Positions 62,404-64,000 of a DNA stretch of 64,000 bases are shown one piece after another. Origin of the DNA: Rhinopithecimicrobium faecis (lineage in GTDB: Bacteria > Bacteroidota > Bacteroidia > Sphingobacteriales > Sphingobacteriaceae); assembly GCA_017942165.1 (NCBI GenBank), contig JAGKSB010000010.1, positions 1 through 64,000 of the forward strand, in the 5' to 3' direction. Position numbers and translations under genes: made by a program. Under the pieces are notes generated by a model that saw only the letters and a list, made by a program, of their open reading frames with translations, did not search any database and was not told where the DNA came from. Within the stretch, counting starts at the first letter, position 1; the number at the start of each line of letters is the position of its first letter.

Positions 62404-63414
62404 CTAATTCATTATCTTAAACATCAGCTCACGCAGTAAATCTACAGGCTCAGCGGAGTAGCCAATATTCATCCCCTTGGATTGTAAATCCGTTTCCTTT
62501 AGAAAATGTATAATGTCAAAAGTCTTACGTCTATTGTAATTTCTTGCTGCAAGCTCGTACTCTTTTGTGAAGAATGGATGCACGCCAAGCTCTTTCGCTA
62601 CAGCAGCCGAAGATTTATCCGCCAGGTAGTGGTATTTTAGAACTTTTATAAAATAGGCTGACAACCCGCCGATAACGACCACTAAAGGATGTGCTTTGGG
62701 ATTCGCCGCAAAGTAGTCTACGATTTGGTATACCTTGGCCGACTGACGCTTGGCCAGCGCAGCATTGAGTTCAAAAATCGTGTAATCCTTAGAAATTCCT
62801 ATATTCTGCTCTATGTCTGCTACAGCAATCTCCCGCGTAGCAGGAATATTGAGCATCAGCTTATCCAGCTCATTGGCTACTTTGGAAAGGTCTGTTCCTA
62901 AATATTCTCCCATCAAGGCTGCAGCCTGCGGATGTATACTATGCTTGGCGTCCTTAATATAGCCTATAATCCAGGCAGCCACCTTATCATCGTATAACTT
63001 TGGCGATTCCAGCACCAGGCCATTTTTCTCAAAAGATTTAAATATTTTCTTACGCTTATCAAACTTAGCATATTTATATGCGAACACAAGAATTGTTGTA
63101 GGTGTAGGATTATCCACATATTTCTGAAGAAGGCTATCGTCGGATTTCCACTTTAGATGCTGTGCCTCCTTCACAATGATCACCTGATATTCCGCCATCA
63201 TGGGATAGCGCTTGGCAGCAGAAATAAGCTGCGAAAATTCGGTTTCCTTACCGTAAAGTACCGTGAGATTAAATCCCTTTTCAGCTTCAGAAAGCACATG
63301 ATCCTCCAGCGCTTTACTTATTAAGTCTATAAAATAGGATTCCTCGCCATGTAATAAATACAAGGGCTTCAATTTCCTATTTTTGATATCTGCTACTATG
63401 GGACTGCTATTCAT
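62404..63414 (-). CDS. holA: DNA polymerase III, delta subunit
   Basis: 336 residues from the ATG at 63414 (MNSSPIVADIKNRKLKPLYL); a TTG three codons upstream is less likely. It is the clamp-loader wrench that opens the beta clamp. The N-terminal AAA+-like domain has the family start KPLYLLHGEESYFIDLISKA with a non-functional P-loop, then YPMMAEYQVIIVKEAQHLKW and TTILVFAYKYAKFDKRKKIF. The C-terminal helical part contains LGTDLSKVANELDKLML and 'IFELNAALAKRQSAKVYQIV'. Length is typical. It is divergent from the HsdR-N-like gene, as in other Bacteroidota. Confidence 0.93.
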   Translation of the reverse strand: MNSSPIVADIKNRKLKPLYLLHGEESYFIDLISKALEDHVLSEAEKGFNLTVLYGKETEFSQLISAAKRYPMMAEYQVIIVKEAQHLKWKSDDSLLQKYVDNPTPTTILVFAYKYAKFDKRKKIFKSFEKNGLVLESPKLYDDKVAAWIIGYIKDAKHSIHPQAAALMGEYLGTDLSKVANELDKLMLNIPATREIAVADIEQNIGISKDYTIFELNAALAKRQSAKVYQIVDYFAANPKAHPLVVVIGGLSAYFIKVLKYHYLADKSSAAVAKELGVHPFFTKEYELAARNYNRRKTFDIIHFLKETDLQSKGMNIGYSAEPVDLLRELMFKIMN

Positions 63415-63451
63415 ATGTACCAAAAATACAAGTTATATTATTATTTTTTCG

Positions 63452-63459
63452 TATTTTTG
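63452..63459 (+). promoter_or_regulatory. -7-like box directly before the HsdR-N-like start
   Basis: TATTTTTG ends four bases before the ATG at 63463. If real, the transcript would be leaderless or nearly so. Confidence 0.35.
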
Positions 63460-63462
63460 AAT

Positions 63463-63930
63463 ATGTTTAAGCCCATTCCATTAAACTTACCTCCCTTTCC
63501 TGCAAAATTATCTCAGGCGCAAGATCAGGTATTTATTTTTGATCCTTTGCGAAAAAAAAACTTGGTATTAACTCCCGAAGAATGGGTGCGTCAACATTGG
63601 ATACATCATCTGATGACCGCGAAAAACTACCCGTTAGCTTTAATGCAAACTGAAGGGGGACTCAAGCTTAATACGTTACAAAAACGCAGCGACCTACTTA
63701 TTTTCAACAACTTAGGTGAAAAGATTCTCCTCGCTGAATTTAAGGCGCCGCATGTAAAGATTACGCAGGCAGCCTTTGATCAAATAGCACGGTACAATAC
63801 GATTCATAAAATCCCGTTACTCTTAGTGAGTAATGGCTTACAACATTACTATTGTACTGTAAACTTTGAAAGCAATGCGTATAAATTTCTAGAAGAATTG
63901 CCTTCATACGGCGATTTAATCAGAAAATAA
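63463..63930 (+). CDS. Solo HsdR N-terminal-domain protein (PD-(D/E)xK nuclease-like)
   Basis: 155 residues from the ATG at 63463 (MFKPIPLNLPPFPAKLSQAQ); the longer frame from 63415 starts inside the holA side of the gap. The fold resembles the HSDR_N_2 nuclease domain of type I restriction subunits: PEEWVRQHWIHHLM near 40, KRSDLLIFNNLGEKILLAEF then KAP near 80-100 (the Asp and E-x-K of a PD-(D/E)xK site), and 'QIARYNTIHKIPLLLVSNG'. No helicase, HsdM or HsdS follows within the window. It occurs beside holA, so it may act in DNA maintenance, not restriction. Confidence 0.75.
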   Translation: MFKPIPLNLPPFPAKLSQAQDQVFIFDPLRKKNLVLTPEEWVRQHWIHHLMTAKNYPLALMQTEGGLKLNTLQKRSDLLIFNNLGEKILLAEFKAPHVKITQAAFDQIARYNTIHKIPLLLVSNGLQHYYCTVNFESNAYKFLEELPSYGDLIRK

Positions 63931-64000
63931 CATTTTTGTGTCAGTCTTTTAAAAACTTAACCCTTATATTTAAATTTTATGAAAATAAAATTTAAATTAG

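Noticed and set aside
63979-64000. ATG followed by seven codons at the right edge (MKIKFKL)
   Set aside because: Possibly the start of the next gene, but 22 bases cannot support a call.

Overview
The window looks like a chromosomal segment of a Bacteroidota bacterium, most likely of the family Sphingobacteriaceae (inference). The supporting signs are a SusC/SusD pair, TonB-dependent receptors with N-terminal carboxypeptidase-regulatory-like domains, repeated TAnnTTTG (-7) promoter boxes, scarce Shine-Dalgarno sequences, DUF4252/DUF5606/DUF5362 proteins, the futalosine route to menaquinone (mqnA, mqnE), and a 6S RNA of the Bacteroidota type next to zapA.

Layout. Positions 1-2400 hold the right end of an IS3-family element that has cut off the 5' part of an ECF sigma gene, followed by its anti-sigma partner and two DUF4252 proteins. 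From 2.4 to 50.9 kb the region is mostly housekeeping: an AI-2E-family permease, purH, a siderophore-type TonB receptor, an mqnE-phosphatase-mqnA operon, an MsbA-like exporter, an aminotransferase with tyrA, a GT2 glycosyltransferase, rny, 6S RNA, zapA, a ZapB-like protein, pheT, purL, a TPR protein, two alpha/beta hydrolases, radC, a cyclophilin, a cytochrome c, sbcD-sbcC, nhaA, an alanine/sodium symporter, an orphan susC-susD pair, an ABC-F ATPase, and a TetR-fabF pair. From 59.3 kb to the end the content is core-like again: a large TonB receptor, holA, and a solo HsdR-N-like nuclease domain protein.

The accessory part is the visibly AT-rich stretch of about 51.0-59.1 kb. It is a peptide-bacteriocin locus. 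On the minus strand run hlyD, a C39-peptidase ABC exporter, tolC, a small HTH protein, two tandem double-glycine peptides (52251-52421 and 52072-52248) and a membrane zincin. On the plus strand lie two more double-glycine peptides (58122-58292 and 58329-58508) and a CPBP/Abi membrane protease, the type of protein known to give self-immunity in plantaricin loci. All four precursors end their leaders in GG and carry glycine-spaced hydrophobic cores like two-peptide (class IIb) bacteriocins. A nearly identical leader sequence of about 48 bp precedes both precursor operons although they face opposite ways, which suggests co-regulation. Decayed IS3-family ends sit at the left flank (51176) and between the two halves (57690-57970). 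The 51176 end matches the IS end at 92-127 in inverted orientation.

How the genes work together: the exporter would cleave at GG and pump the mature peptides through HlyD and TolC; CPBP and the zincin are the immunity or processing candidates; the HTH protein is the likely local regulator. All functional statements rest on reading motifs; no database search was run.
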